Assembly (NCBI RefSeq): GCF_001507545.1
Contig: NZ_LQBP01000008.1
Span: forward strand, 176,534 to 240,533
DNA: 64,000 bases
Source: Ruegeria profundi
GTDB taxonomy: Bacteria; Pseudomonadota; Alphaproteobacteria; Rhodobacterales; Rhodobacteraceae
Direction: 5' to 3'
Under the pieces are notes generated by a model. The model ran no database searches. It worked only from the letters and a program-made list of their open reading frames with translations, and had not been told where the DNA came from. The translations under genes and the position numbers were made by a program. Below, piece by piece: positions 16,378-23,602 of the stretch (the first letter of the stretch is position 1; every line of letters begins with the position of its first letter).

Positions 16378-19308
16378 ATGATTTTGAACCGAATTAAATC
16401 CAAACCGATTGTTGGTTTTTTGTTGGATCCTCTTGGGTCACATGCGCGCCAGCTAACCTTCGAAGACCACGAACTGACTGTTGGAGCGAAGCACGCCCAC
16501 CGGCTCCATCTCCGCAATCTCGCAGAAGCTCCCACGGTTACTAAAGGATTATTCGGAAGTCAGCTTTCTGTTCATGCAGATGACAATAGTACTTATCTTC
16601 TCAAGGGGGCAAATCATCTCGAAGCTATGTCATTCGCGGAAGTAGTTCGGGCGCAATGGTTGGTTTACAACCGAGAATGTTTCGAGGCCGAAGCACAAGG
16701 CATTACTGAACTGTTGCGTACCATAGACGATTTGTCCGAGCCTAAGTGTTATCCATCGGCATGTATGTTGTCGCCCAAACTTGAACTAGCAAAGGATTTA
16801 GATCGCCGATTGTTGTCGAAGCTCCCTTCGGCTGCAATCGAAGATGCTGCAAAAAGTAAAGTAGAGAAGATTCAAGCGTTTATTGGTGACGCCAGAGCCA
16901 GACGAAATGAAGCCATATTAAAGTTCGAGAAACGGCAACTCATCGAGTGGACGGAGTTCTTTAATACGTTTGAAAGCAACCCACTCACGCCAGAACAACG
17001 TACTTCTATTGTAGCCGATGAGGACGCTACTCTCGTGCTCGCCGGGGCCGGCTCCGGAAAGACAAGCGTTATTACTGCCAAAGCCGGGTATTTGCTGAAA
17101 TCTGAAACTCGGAAACCTGAAGAAGTTCTATTGCTTGCCTTCGCGCGTGATGCCGCAAAGGAAATGTCGGAACGCATCGAAGAAAAGTGCGGTGAACAAC
17201 TAGAAGCCAGAACGTTTCATTCACTGGCCTACGACATCATCGGTACTGTGGAAGGCAGCAAACCGGCTCTTGCGGCCCATGCGACGGATGACAAAGCGTT
17301 CCTCGCTCTAGTCAGGGATATCTTAAGTGATCTCGTAAAGACCGCGACTGATGTTTCTAAGGCCATCATCGGCTGGTTCGCTTACGCTCGGCTCGAAGAA
17401 AAGAGTGAGTGGGACTTCAATCAGAAGCACGCCTACTACACCTTCATTGAGAAGGCGGACCTCCGCACACTTCAAGGTGAGCAGGTCAAAAGTTTCGAAG
17501 AGCTGATGATAGCCAACTGGTTATTCGAAAATGGCATCGAATACGAATATGAACCGAACTACGAGCACAAGGTGTCAGAAGGCGGGTTTCGGGATTATTG
17601 CCCTGACTTCAAGCTGACCAAGAGTGGCGTTTACATCGAACATTTTGGTGTTCGCAGGAAGCGGGCTGCGGACGGCACTTATGAGTTAACAACTGCTCCG
17701 TTTGTCGACCAAGAAGAATACCTGGAAAGTATGGAGTGGAAACGGGGTGTCCACGAAGAACATAAAACCACTCTAATCGAAACATATTCTTATGAGCGCC
17801 AAGAGGGTCGCCTGCTTGAAGCTTTGGCTGAGAAAGTCACCGAATACGAGGAGCTGGCTCCGAGATCGCCAGAAACTTTGTTCGACAGGGTTGTGGAGCT
17901 AAAGCAGGCCGACAGTTTCGTGCAGTTGGTTGGAACCTTCCTGCGCCACTACAAGGGTGGGGGATACCATATTCGCGAATGCTCTGAAAAAGCAGAAAAG
18001 CTGAAACTCGGAAAACGGTCGAAGGCTTTTCTAACGATCTTTGAACCGGTCTATGAAGAATATCAAAGACGACTAAATGGGCGGATCGACTTCGAAGACA
18101 TGATACTGCGTGCCTCTGAGTACGCGGAGAGCAAAGAATTTGTGAGCCCATTCAGACATATTCTCGTAGACGAGTTTCAGGATATCTCACGCAGTAGAGG
18201 GCGATTGGTCAAAGCTCTCAAAGCTCAGCATTCTGATGCACGGGTTTTCGCAGTTGGTGACGATTGGCAGTCTATCTACAGATTTGCAGGATCTGACATC
18301 AATCTCATGCGGCACTTCGGGGAAGAGTTTGGTGGTGTCTTTGATGGAGAAACAGGTGTGCACCGGACTGTTGACCTTGGGAGGACATTCAGGTCTGTCG
18401 ATCAAATTGCGCACGCTGCAAAACGGTTTGTCCTGAAAAACCCAGCTCAACTAACAAAAATCGTAATCCCAGCTGGAGTTGCTGAGGCACCGGCGCTTAG
18501 GGTTGTATCGACTTTCCGCCATGATGCGGATCTCAAGCTGACCCAAGTCTTAGGCTCAATACCGCAAAACCTAGACGGCGAGAAAAAGACGACGGTACTG
18601 CTGTTGGGCCGATATCGACACCTTGCTCCGGCAGGATTAACCGGCTTGCGACGCGCTTTTCCCCAGCTGGACATCACGTTCAAAACAATTCACTCATCGA
18701 AGGGACTGGAAGCTGACCATGTCATTGTCCTCAATCTGTTCAGGGGGCGTACTGGGTTTCCCTCCGAGATTGTTGATGACCCTCTTCTAAACATGGTCTC
18801 ACCGGATGCTGAGCCATTCGAAAACGCGGAAGAGCGACGCGTCATGTATGTCGCCCTAACCAGAGCAAGAAAAACCGTGACACTGATGAGCTCCGCATCT
18901 ATGCAATCCGCTTTTGTTACCGAGCTGCTTGAAGATCCTGAGTATGGCATTCTTGGTGAGCCCGAATTTCAGCAAGAAAACCACATTTGCGGCGAATGCG
19001 GTGGACAACTTCTAGCGTTTCCAACCAAAGACGGTCGTTTCTGGTACAGGTGCGAACACGCTGATCTATGCGGCTTTTCAATCTCTGCTTGCTCAAGTTG
19101 CGGCAAAGGATTTCCGACGAGAGTCGAGGGATCTAAACTAAAAAAATGTACCTGCGGTGCAGAGTACCCAAGTTGTCCGGCGTGCGAAAACGGATGGTTG
19201 GTTGAACGAAACGGCCGGTATGGCAGTTTTTTGGGGTGCATTAGTTTTCCCCGTTGCAAAGGGAAGATGAAGGCAATGCCAGCGACGCTTCATGCTAAGG
19301 AGCTTTAG
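16378..19308 (+). CDS. UvrD/HelD-like DNA helicase with embedded nuclease-like segment and zinc ribbons
   Basis: 976 residues. An N-terminal ~200-residue region resembles helicase IV. It is followed by Walker A AGAGSGKT (about 221), motif II VDEFQD (about 596), QSIYRFAGSD (motif III/IV) and YVALTRARK (motif VI). Between motifs Ia and II is an insertion with YCPDFKLTKSGVYIEHFG (about 408-425), like the PDF..xExxG signature of PD-(D/E)XK nucleases found in some SF1 helicases. The C-terminus (about 872-965) carries three Cys4 topoisomerase-type zinc ribbons. Its TAG overlaps the GTG of the HEPN-type gene. It is probably a DNA-processing or defence enzyme. Confidence 0.85.
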   Translation: MILNRIKSKPIVGFLLDPLGSHARQLTFEDHELTVGAKHAHRLHLRNLAEAPTVTKGLFGSQLSVHADDNSTYLLKGANHLEAMSFAEVVRAQWLVYNRECFEAEAQGITELLRTIDDLSEPKCYPSACMLSPKLELAKDLDRRLLSKLPSAAIEDAAKSKVEKIQAFIGDARARRNEAILKFEKRQLIEWTEFFNTFESNPLTPEQRTSIVADEDATLVLAGAGSGKTSVITAKAGYLLKSETRKPEEVLLLAFARDAAKEMSERIEEKCGEQLEARTFHSLAYDIIGTVEGSKPALAAHATDDKAFLALVRDILSDLVKTATDVSKAIIGWFAYARLEEKSEWDFNQKHAYYTFIEKADLRTLQGEQVKSFEELMIANWLFENGIEYEYEPNYEHKVSEGGFRDYCPDFKLTKSGVYIEHFGVRRKRAADGTYELTTAPFVDQEEYLESMEWKRGVHEEHKTTLIETYSYERQEGRLLEALAEKVTEYEELAPRSPETLFDRVVELKQADSFVQLVGTFLRHYKGGGYHIRECSEKAEKLKLGKRSKAFLTIFEPVYEEYQRRLNGRIDFEDMILRASEYAESKEFVSPFRHILVDEFQDISRSRGRLVKALKAQHSDARVFAVGDDWQSIYRFAGSDINLMRHFGEEFGGVFDGETGVHRTVDLGRTFRSVDQIAHAAKRFVLKNPAQLTKIVIPAGVAEAPALRVVSTFRHDADLKLTQVLGSIPQNLDGEKKTTVLLLGRYRHLAPAGLTGLRRAFPQLDITFKTIHSSKGLEADHVIVLNLFRGRTGFPSEIVDDPLLNMVSPDAEPFENAEERRVMYVALTRARKTVTLMSSASMQSAFVTELLEDPEYGILGEPEFQQENHICGECGGQLLAFPTKDGRFWYRCEHADLCGFSISACSSCGKGFPTRVEGSKLKKCTCGAEYPSCPACENGWLVERNGRYGSFLGCISFPRCKGKMKAMPATLHAKEL

Positions 19309-19847
19309 TGAAAAAACAAAACTTCAAAAATTGCATAACTAGCGCCGTCACACTTGTTGAATTGCGTGAAGCGGTAGGCATCCATTTTTCCGTATGGTCC
19401 ATGCTTGAACGCAGCTTGCAATCAGCATTGGCCGACTTCGGCGCCAACGGAAAGAAAGCCCAGCGACAAAGCCTTTCCCAAAAATTGGATCTTTGGAAGC
19501 AGTTTCACCTCGACAGAGCATCGGAACGCGACTTGCACAAGGAATTCGTAGTTGAAATCCACTCCATACTTCTAAGCTCGCTAGAAATTCGAAATCGTCT
19601 TGCACATGGCATCACTGGTTGGTCGGCTCGTGCCCCTGGGCGGTCTGAGAATGCCAGCATTTCCACAGAGCTAAACGACAAAAAAATTGTTGTAGATTAT
19701 GGAGAACTCAAGAGGATTACGGAGCAAACAGGTACAATTGCCTCTCATATGGATCGAATTACTTCGTACGTATTTGAGCCTGACAAATGGCGGCACAGTG
19801 ATCTCCATGCTGAAATTCGAAAGATGCTCTACAGGTCAAATCGGTAG
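19308..19847 (+). CDS. HEPN-like protein coupled to the helicase
   Basis: 179 residues from GTG 19308, whose G is the last base of the helicase TAG; AAGGAG lies 5 nt upstream, so coupling is clear. It is all-helical, with EIRNRLAHGITG (about 99-110) carrying the R-x4-H motif of HEPN ribonucleases and a preceding helix of MLERSLQSAL type. HEPN proteins are common RNase toxins in conflict systems, and pairing with a helicase/nuclease suggests a two-gene defence unit. The motif also occurs in non-toxic HEPN/abortive-infection-like proteins, so activity is not proven. Confidence 0.6.
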   Translation: MKKQNFKNCITSAVTLVELREAVGIHFSVWSMLERSLQSALADFGANGKKAQRQSLSQKLDLWKQFHLDRASERDLHKEFVVEIHSILLSSLEIRNRLAHGITGWSARAPGRSENASISTELNDKKIVVDYGELKRITEQTGTIASHMDRITSYVFEPDKWRHSDLHAEIRKMLYRSNR

Positions 19848-20136
19848 GTCGGCTACGCGGTGAATGCGTAGCTTGCGATGAATCTTGCGTTTGTCCTAAT
19901 GCACAATCATCGACTTTATCCCAAAACTGGGAGGCTAAAGGAAATGTCCCGCGAGTAACGACATATCTACAGTTGTCGTGCGAACTCAAAAGGCGCGCAC
20001 CGGACGCCGAAAACAACAAGGCCAGCATCGATGTCATGACGAGTTTTGCCGATACTGGCGATTGGGATGTTAAGGAGAATCCCTACGAAATGTTTAAATT
20101 AAGAGTATAAACACACAATTTTAGGTGTAGTGGTTC
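19848..20136 (+). other. Gap with a start-less open frame
   Basis: A plus frame is open from about 19815 to TAA 20110 and reads ..CELKRRAPDAENNKASIDV, MTSFADTGDWDVKENPYE, MFKLRV. It has protein-like composition but no ATG until 20034 (a TTG lies near 19972). It may be a gene fragment or a short unannotated gene. No family is recognised. Confidence 0.3.
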
Positions 20137-20393
20137 CGATGTGATCTGACAGACGCCGCCGGAAAAACGGTCAGCTGTCAGATCACATCGAGACTAATTC
20201 ATTTTAGGGCTGCCTGGGGGCCACCCTCGCGTGGACCCCGACGGGCGGGGAGAGGCTGATTCAGTCCTCAAGAAACTCTAGATCAAGATCTTTGTCGAGA
20301 CTCCCCCCAGAGCTCCTGGACGAGCTCTGAGAAGCTACCATCTGGTTGTTTCTGAGTGCCCGCCGGTGAGTCCGGGGCGGCGGTAGCTTTTTT
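20137..20393 (+). ncRNA. Candidate structured non-coding RNA with five hairpins and a terminator
   Basis: Five hairpins follow one another. H1 is a perfect 16-bp stem (20137-20152 with 20175-20190, 22-nt loop). H2 is GGGG-x-CCAC/GTGG-x-CCCC (20216-20239). H3 is GAGGCTG-ATT-CAGTCCTC (20252-20269, one bulge). H4 is a perfect AGAGCTC/GAGCTCT (20309-20328). H5 is AAGCTACC/GGTAGCTT (20332-20389) with an inner CCGCC/GGCGG stem and a T6 tract, a factor-independent terminator. It lies between the HEPN gene and a small membrane ORF, with no long ORF inside. The RNA is inferred from structure; no known family is recognised. Confidence 0.5.
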
Positions 20394-20452
20394 GTCGTCA
20401 CTCACGTTAATCTCCAATCACACACAATAATTTTTAAACTTAAGGTTCAGGT

Positions 20453-20617
20453 ATGCAAATGGAGGCAGCTGTACTCATTTCCATTCTCGTATCCGCAGTT
20501 CTGACAGCGACAGCGCTCAGCCTGGTCTTGTTTGCGCTCAAGTATGGTGGGCGCTTCTGCGATTGGGGTATGATTCACATAAACTACAACTCTCAACCTT
20601 TTCGTTTTCCCATGTAG
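20453..20617 (+). CDS. Small single-TM membrane protein (54 aa)
   Basis: ATG 20453 opens a 54-residue frame with one hydrophobic helix (AVLISILVSAVLTATALSLV, about 5-24) and a short polar tail ending RFPM. The upstream AAGGTTCAGGT is a weak ribosome site. It sits 60 bp after the terminator of the candidate structured RNA and converges on the AAA+ gene. Size and topology fit small membrane proteins, including type I toxins or holin-like peptides, but no family is recognised. Confidence 0.4.
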   Translation: MQMEAAVLISILVSAVLTATALSLVLFALKYGGRFCDWGMIHINYNSQPFRFPM

Positions 20618-20650
20618 TGAAATGGTTTCTCTCGGATCCTTTCAGACCTG

Positions 20651-21940
20651 CTAGTTCCAAGTGATGCCTTTTGATTTTTGATGAAGGAGGCCGCGCACAA
20701 ATCGTCTCAGAATCCGTACCGACCTGTGCTGCTCATACGTGTCCACCAGCGCCTCGACATCACCCAGATCCAGGCAAAAGAACTCAGGCCTTAGTCCAAA
20801 TTCGGCGGCAAACTCGTTCACCAGGCTCTGAATGATCGCAGGCAATTGTTCCGTTGTCGGTGGCGGGATCTCATAAATGGTGCAGCGACTAAGCAAAGGG
20901 GCAGGAACGCCACTCAGATCATTTGCGGTCAAGATCCAACTCACGTGAGAGGCATCCACGTCAGTCGCCAGATACTTCTCTCGATATCGTCTGGCCTCAG
21001 AGGGTTCCAGCATTGCCAAAAGTTCGCCGACTATGTCTCCGTTGCGACCTGAATGAGTCTTGTCAATTTCATCCAGAATGATCGCGGGATTTAGAACGCG
21101 GGCCATTGCCACGGCTTCTGTCACAATGCCTGCATGCGCAGAACTCCATCCTGCGGAAAGACCAAACAGGTGGTTTTCCGACTTGCCCCCAACATTTGCG
21201 CTTTGGACGTGAAGGCCGAGCGCTCCACACACTGCTTTTGCAAAGGCAGTTTTGCCGACACCGGGTTCACCCACTAGAAGTGTCGGTTGGATTTGAATGA
21301 CGTCGGATCCCATACCCCAGTTGCATTCAATGTTGTGCGCGATGCCCGCAGTAACTGGCTCACAATGAGGAAACGTCAGCGAAAGGGCTCGGAGTGTATT
21401 CAGCTGATCAAGTGAAGCCAGTCTGGCGAACTGATCGCTCCAGGTTGTGAGTTGTTGGATATGGGCCGGCATCTCGTTTCGGAGCGTGCGCGGCAAGTAG
21501 TCGAAGTCCTCTCTGTCCAGTAGATAACGTGCCGCAGCGGATTTTTGGTCTCCTGTATCAGTTGCTTTCGGCGACATATCGATGGCATGGCGCTCTGCGA
21601 TGATGCGCATGACATCCTTCCACAAGTCCAGGCTGGGCATTTGTTTCACTGCGTCCCCGCCAAAGATCGCCAGAATTGGATCGATCTCTTCCAATCGAGC
21701 AATCTCGTCTTGTCGCCAATCCTCAGGATCTTCACTGAAAGCCGCCGCTTCTTTAGACCGATCTTTGATCACCGCGTGAAGATCTTCGGAACTGGTGTTG
21801 TGAAGAACCATTTGTTTTACGTTTTCCCAGTCCCTGCGGATGCTGACGGCACTCAAGACAAGTCGGAGAATGTCAGCCTTGTCATGGCAGAAGCCTGCCA
21901 GAGCCATGATTTCGGTTTCTTGCCAGCTTGTGTCACTCAT
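20651..21940 (-). CDS. Lon-like AAA+ ATPase, last gene of tRNA-led operon 1
   Basis: 429 residues from ATG 21940. A helical N-terminal region (1-180) precedes an AAA+ module with [19 protein letters not shown] (Walker A, about 230), IILDEIDKT (Walker B), WILTANDLSG (sensor 1) and LLSRC (arginine finger). The closest look is the Lon/MoxR ATPase core. No protease domain follows, so it probably acts as a remodeller. It starts 4 nt after the stop of the cysteine-rich protein gene. The N-terminus has no transmembrane segment. Confidence 0.8.
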   Translation of the reverse strand: MSDTSWQETEIMALAGFCHDKADILRLVLSAVSIRRDWENVKQMVLHNTSSEDLHAVIKDRSKEAAAFSEDPEDWRQDEIARLEEIDPILAIFGGDAVKQMPSLDLWKDVMRIIAERHAIDMSPKATDTGDQKSAAARYLLDREDFDYLPRTLRNEMPAHIQQLTTWSDQFARLASLDQLNTLRALSLTFPHCEPVTAGIAHNIECNWGMGSDVIQIQPTLLVGEPGVGKTAFAKAVCGALGLHVQSANVGGKSENHLFGLSAGWSSAHAGIVTEAVAMARVLNPAIILDEIDKTHSGRNGDIVGELLAMLEPSEARRYREKYLATDVDASHVSWILTANDLSGVPAPLLSRCTIYEIPPPTTEQLPAIIQSLVNEFAAEFGLRPEFFCLDLGDVEALVDTYEQHRSVRILRRFVRGLLHQKSKGITWN

Positions 21941-21944
21941 CTGA

Positions 21945-22442
21945 CTACCAACCTTTCGCCACACAGGCGGGGCACCTGTGTCCCGAAGCTCCCCAAGCGA
22001 TCTGTCCGATATAGCCACAGCTGCGACATTGCAGAGCATTTCTCTTTGCACGAGGGTTCAGTCCCACTTTGGGAAAGGTTTGCATCCGCTTGGCGGCTGC
22101 TTCGTGCGCGTGCCAACAACATAGGTTGGTGTGCCAAAAGCCAATGACCTGCGGTGTGGAGACGTTACCGCACCGTTCACAGGACATTCCTGCTTCCTGA
22201 ACAGCTTTCTGTAATCTCGATTCAATGAAGGTGCCTTCTTGTGCACCATCAATATAGACCCGAAGCGAACCGAATTTTTGTTTGATCTGAGCGACCCGGG
22301 GATAGTTCTCGTCGCGCTGGTCGCAATGCTTCTTGATCGCTTCAAAGCACTCAGTGGTAATTCGAACCCAGCCGAGATTGTCTTTACCGAGGCACTTTTC
22401 TACTGAGGCGCGGATGTCATCATAGTCGAACGTGTTCGGCAT
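21945..22442 (-). CDS. Cysteine-rich zinc-ribbon protein, paralog 1
   Basis: 165 residues. The N-terminal ~70 residues (WVRITTECFEAIKKHCDQ, then QIKQKFGSLRVYIDG) belong to a widespread hypothetical family with QIKxKFGxLRxY. Then come SCERCGN, TNLCCWHAHE, and a second set CRSCGYIGQI..RCPACVAKGW, which are CxxC/CxxxH and CxxC/CxxC zinc sites. It overlaps the 96-aa gene by 23 bp and is followed by the AAA+ gene. Paralogs are at 29008-29514 (intact) and 27377-27713 (frameshifted). Function is unknown; zinc binding is inference. Confidence 0.75.
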   Translation of the reverse strand: MPNTFDYDDIRASVEKCLGKDNLGWVRITTECFEAIKKHCDQRDENYPRVAQIKQKFGSLRVYIDGAQEGTFIESRLQKAVQEAGMSCERCGNVSTPQVIGFWHTNLCCWHAHEAAAKRMQTFPKVGLNPRAKRNALQCRSCGYIGQIAWGASGHRCPACVAKGW

Positions 22443-22710
22443 CTAACGCACCTCCGTCTTCAAAGTACTCGGAACCTTGCTGAGCGCTCATTTCCTCCAA
22501 CCGCGTGATCAGCCATTGCATCCCTTCTTTTGTTTCGGCTGCGACAGTCGATTTCCGAATGGGAAAGTCTTCGTCCGGCAATCCGAAGGGGAGCGTTTTC
22601 TTCAGTGCACCAGTCGAGATGCGAGGTTTGATTTCCAACGCTAGCTCGCCGTCGATGAACGCCTTCAAGGGCCGTTCAAGTCTGTAATTCAATTTTGCGT
22701 CTTGTGACAT
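22420..22710 (-). CDS. Small hypothetical protein, first gene after tRNA copy 1
   Basis: 96 residues (MSQDAKLNYRLERPLKAF.., ending ALDAEHVRL) with an excellent GGAGG site 6 nt before the ATG. The start lies 17 nt after the CCA end of the tRNA-like gene, so both are probably on one transcript. The product is soluble, beta-rich at the N-terminus and acidic at the C-terminus. No family is recognised. Confidence 0.6.
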   Translation of the reverse strand: MSQDAKLNYRLERPLKAFIDGELALEIKPRISTGALKKTLPFGLPDEDFPIRKSTVAAETKEGMQWLITRLEEMSAQQGSEYFEDGGALDAEHVRL

Positions 22711-22727
22711 GTGTTGCCTCCAGTGGA

Positions 22728-22821
22728 TGGTAGGAGGCGTCGGAATCGAACCGACTCGTGCACTCTAATCTGGAGCAATTACAAGGATATAAGCCTCGCC
22801 TGCATACCAATGCTGCCTCCC
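22728..22821 (-). tRNA. Class II tRNA-like gene, anticodon UAU, copy 1
   Basis: 94 nt including an encoded CCA. Acceptor GGGAGGC/GCCTCCT (7 bp), D-arm GCAT-TGGT-ATGC (4-bp stem, 4-nt loop), anticodon stem CGAGG/CCTTG with loop CTTATAT (positions 34-36 = TAT), a ~26-nt variable region with its own stem, T-arm GTCGG-TTCGATT-CCGAC, discriminator A73. A long variable arm is typical of Leu, Ser, Tyr and Sec tRNAs, none of which reads AUA, so isotype is unclear. The tetraloop D-arm recalls tRNA-Sec. It lies directly upstream of the operon at 22710-20651. Confidence 0.75.
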
Positions 22822-23150
22822 ACGGATTTCGCGTGGGTTATCGACCTCAGGCCGATATTCGATGGCAGTGGATGCGTGTGTATGTCATGGCTAGAGGCTG
22901 AACCAGTTCGTATCACGATGTCAATACGGAGTGTGCTGAACCTTGAAATCCACCGCGTAGTTCCGGGAACCTTCTAGCTTAACGTGTGCCCAAGAGGCCG
23001 AAGCAACTACGTTAGAGTTCAGTTCAGCGTGGAGTCGCTCTCAGGCGGTGAGTCGATTCGATACTCTGTGTTTCAGGCTTGAAATCTGAAACCTCGCCGA
23101 AGATCAGAAAATGACAGATCAAAACTCGCTCGAGTGACCGAAATTCTAGG
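22728..23150 (-). repeat. 420-bp tRNA-plus-leader repeat, copy 1
   Basis: The tRNA and about 330 bp of upstream leader match 29534-29955 in long blocks, for example CGCGTAGTTCYGGGAACCTT and AACGTGTGCCCAA. Near the 5' end of the tRNA is CCCACG-GATTTCG-CGTGGG (22819-22837), a hairpin that uses the first GGG of the tRNA, so it competes with the acceptor stem. The leader probably holds the promoter and processing site. Confidence 0.75.
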
Positions 23151-23350
23151 ACCAGGATTCATAACAGATAGATGACGAGAACCGCTATGGCGATGGCTGA
23201 GAGAAAGGCTTTGAGACAACAGTCATAGCGGGGTGCCACGCGCCTCCAATCCGCGAGCCTGCCAAACAAAATTTCTATGCGGTCTCGTCGTATGTATCTG
23301 CGCTTGTCGTACTTGAACGGCGTCTTGCGTTGCTTGCGCCGGGAATGCAG
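23147..23350 (-). mobile_element. IS5-family transposase 3' end remnant
   Basis: The minus strand reads SRRKQRKTPFKYDKRRYIRR, DRIEILFGRLADWRRVA, PRYDCCLKAFLSAIAIA, VLVIYLL and a stop. This is the last ~62 residues of an IS427-type transposase. It is followed by CCTGGTCCTAG, a variant of the right terminal repeat. The 5' part is gone. Confidence 0.88.
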
Positions 23351-23540
23351 GGACGTCTAGCCGATGCAGTGAATGTTGAAACAGTTAGTCTACAAGGCTG
23401 GTTTCGGCGTACGCACCCCGAAACGGGGTATCTTTAACGTTGGTTTCGTCGGCACAGCTGTTAGTGCTTCACTGGCAAAATAGTAAGTCTGATCTGTTTT
23501 AACTCTAAGCCGGGACTAAGTTCACAAAACTTAGACAAAA

Positions 23541-23559
23541 CTGTCATGAAGCTGTCTTG
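23541..23559 (+). promoter_or_regulatory. Pho box upstream of the phytase-like gene
   Basis: CTGTCATGAAGCTGTCTTG matches the PhoB operator (two CTGTCA-type 7-mers spaced 11 bp) closely, 44 bp before the chosen ATG. It implies induction under phosphate limitation. It also argues against a start at 23546, which would lie inside the box. Confidence 0.8.
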
Positions 23560-23602
23560 CCCCTACGGCACCCCCGTCGTGTCCATCCAAGGGGGATCTT
23601 CA

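Noticed and set aside
23546..23602. Earlier start (23546) for the phytase-like gene
   Set aside because: This ATG lies inside the Pho box; the start at 23603 has a ribosome site and a signal peptide.
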